The notes below the pieces were generated by a model. The model saw nothing but the letters and a program-made list of their open reading frames with translations, had not been told where the DNA came from and did not search any database. A DNA stretch of 6,502 nucleotides from Thermoplasmata archaeon (lineage in GTDB: Archaea > Thermoplasmatota > Thermoplasmata > Thermoplasmatales > Thermoplasmataceae). Made by a program: the position numbers and the translations under genes. The stretch is from the NCBI GenBank assembly GCA_021826835.1, contig JAKAYH010000134.1, positions 1 through 6,502 of the forward strand, in the 5' to 3' direction. Positions 6,032-6,502 of the stretch are shown in pieces. The first letter of the stretch is position 1. Every line of letters begins with the position of its first letter.

Positions 6032-6502
6032 AGGTACTTGAAGGAGACAGGGAACCTGAATTTATAAGTCTGCATGTCGAGGCAGACGATGACCTCTGGT
6101 ACCTTCATAATATTATTTCTCCAGGTGACCGCCTGAAAATGACTGTGATGAGAAGGCTAGAGAAGCAGCAGGACATGACCAGGTCAAAGGAGGTCCCCAG
6201 AAAGCCCGTAACTCTGACAATAAGTGTGGAAAGCGTAGAATTTCAGGAGTTCTCCGGCACATTACGGGTTTTAGGCACTGTAATCGCAGGTTCTGAGGAT
6301 GCGATTGGTCAGCATCAGTCCTTCGCAATTTCTCCCGGGGACACGTTCATGCTTTCAAAAGATGTATGGAGTGCCCAACAGAAGAAACTGTTCGACGAAG
6401 CTGTAGAGAATAAGTTTTCCGACAGATATTATTTCGTAATCATCGACGATGAGACTGCGTTTATTGAAAGCCTCAAGAGTTATGGGATACAGTCGCTTGG
6501 AA
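6028..6502 (+). CDS. pelA: Pelota / Dom34 homologue, mRNA surveillance and ribosome-rescue factor (N-terminal 158 residues, partial)
   Basis: Archaeal Pelota is an eRF1-like protein that enters the A site of stalled ribosomes with aEF1A and promotes subunit splitting with ABCE1. Seen here are the N-terminal Sm-like domain at about residues 1-128, beginning MKVLEGD and containing the family patterns DDLWYLHNIISPGD (21-34), RKPVTLTISVESVEF (58-72), LRVLGTV (79-85) and ISPGDTFMLSKDVW (101-114). The beginning of the central eRF1-like domain follows (YYFVIIDDETAFIESLKSYG, 134-153). The window ends after codon 158, so the rest of the central domain and the C-terminal domain are missing. The Mut7-C nuclease gene immediately upstream overlaps it by four bases. 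The segment between about residues 42 and 58 is the usual variable basic loop. Assignment is confident from several family-specific motifs. Confidence 0.93.
   Translation, partial: MKVLEGDREPEFISLHVEADDDLWYLHNIISPGDRLKMTVMRRLEKQQDMTRSKEVPRKPVTLTISVESVEFQEFSGTLRVLGTVIAGSEDAIGQHQSFAISPGDTFMLSKDVWSAQQKKLFDEAVENKFSDRYYFVIIDDETAFIESLKSYGIQSLG

Noticed and set aside
6113..6328. Minus-strand ORF of 71 codons
   Set aside because: It is antisense to the N-terminal domain of Pelota.

Overview
The window looks like a chromosomal segment of a euryarchaeon, most likely of the order Thermoplasmatales or close to it. The evidence is a RadA recombinase, a Pelota (aPelota/Dom34) ribosome-rescue factor, AT-rich BRE/TATA-like promoter boxes with very short leaders, moderate-to-low GC, and exported proteins packed with N-glycosylation sequons. 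No mobile element, CRISPR array, tRNA or rRNA was seen. The order is inferred from remembered similarity of the RadA N-terminal region to Thermoplasma/Ferroplasma proteins, not from a search.

Layout. On the minus strand, 648 to 1 encodes the first 216 residues of RadA, running off the left edge. Upstream of it is a 161-bp intergenic stretch with a compact array of three TTTACCA-type half-sites. Next comes a previously easy-to-miss 43-codon minus-strand ORF (941 to 810) with its own convincing promoter. A 106-bp divergent promoter region separates it from a large plus-strand gene (1048-4794, 1248 aa). That protein has a signal peptide, a LamG-like N-terminal region, a probable beta-propeller, about seven Ig-like modules spaced roughly 86 residues apart, one transmembrane helix and a C-terminal cytoplasmic winged-helix DNA-binding domain. 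It is followed by a 191-aa type I surface protein of unknown function (4901-5476). Last is a tightly coupled pair: a Mut7-C/PIN-like RNase with a zinc ribbon (5564-6031), overlapping by ATGA the start of Pelota (6028 to the right edge, partial).

How the genes may work together. The large protein is best read as a one-component, membrane-tethered transcriptional regulator. All 64 sequons I counted lie before residue 1110 on the outside, and none lie in the last 139 residues, which hold the membrane helix and the winged helix. The divergent small ORF and the following surface protein are its nearest candidate targets; both have a GGAAAGTAT sequence at the promoter. The Mut7-C/Pelota pair suggests an RNA-surveillance operon in which a nuclease is translationally coupled to a ribosome-rescue factor. 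The regulator and the RNase-Pelota pairing are the two most interesting points of the window; both functional links are inference.
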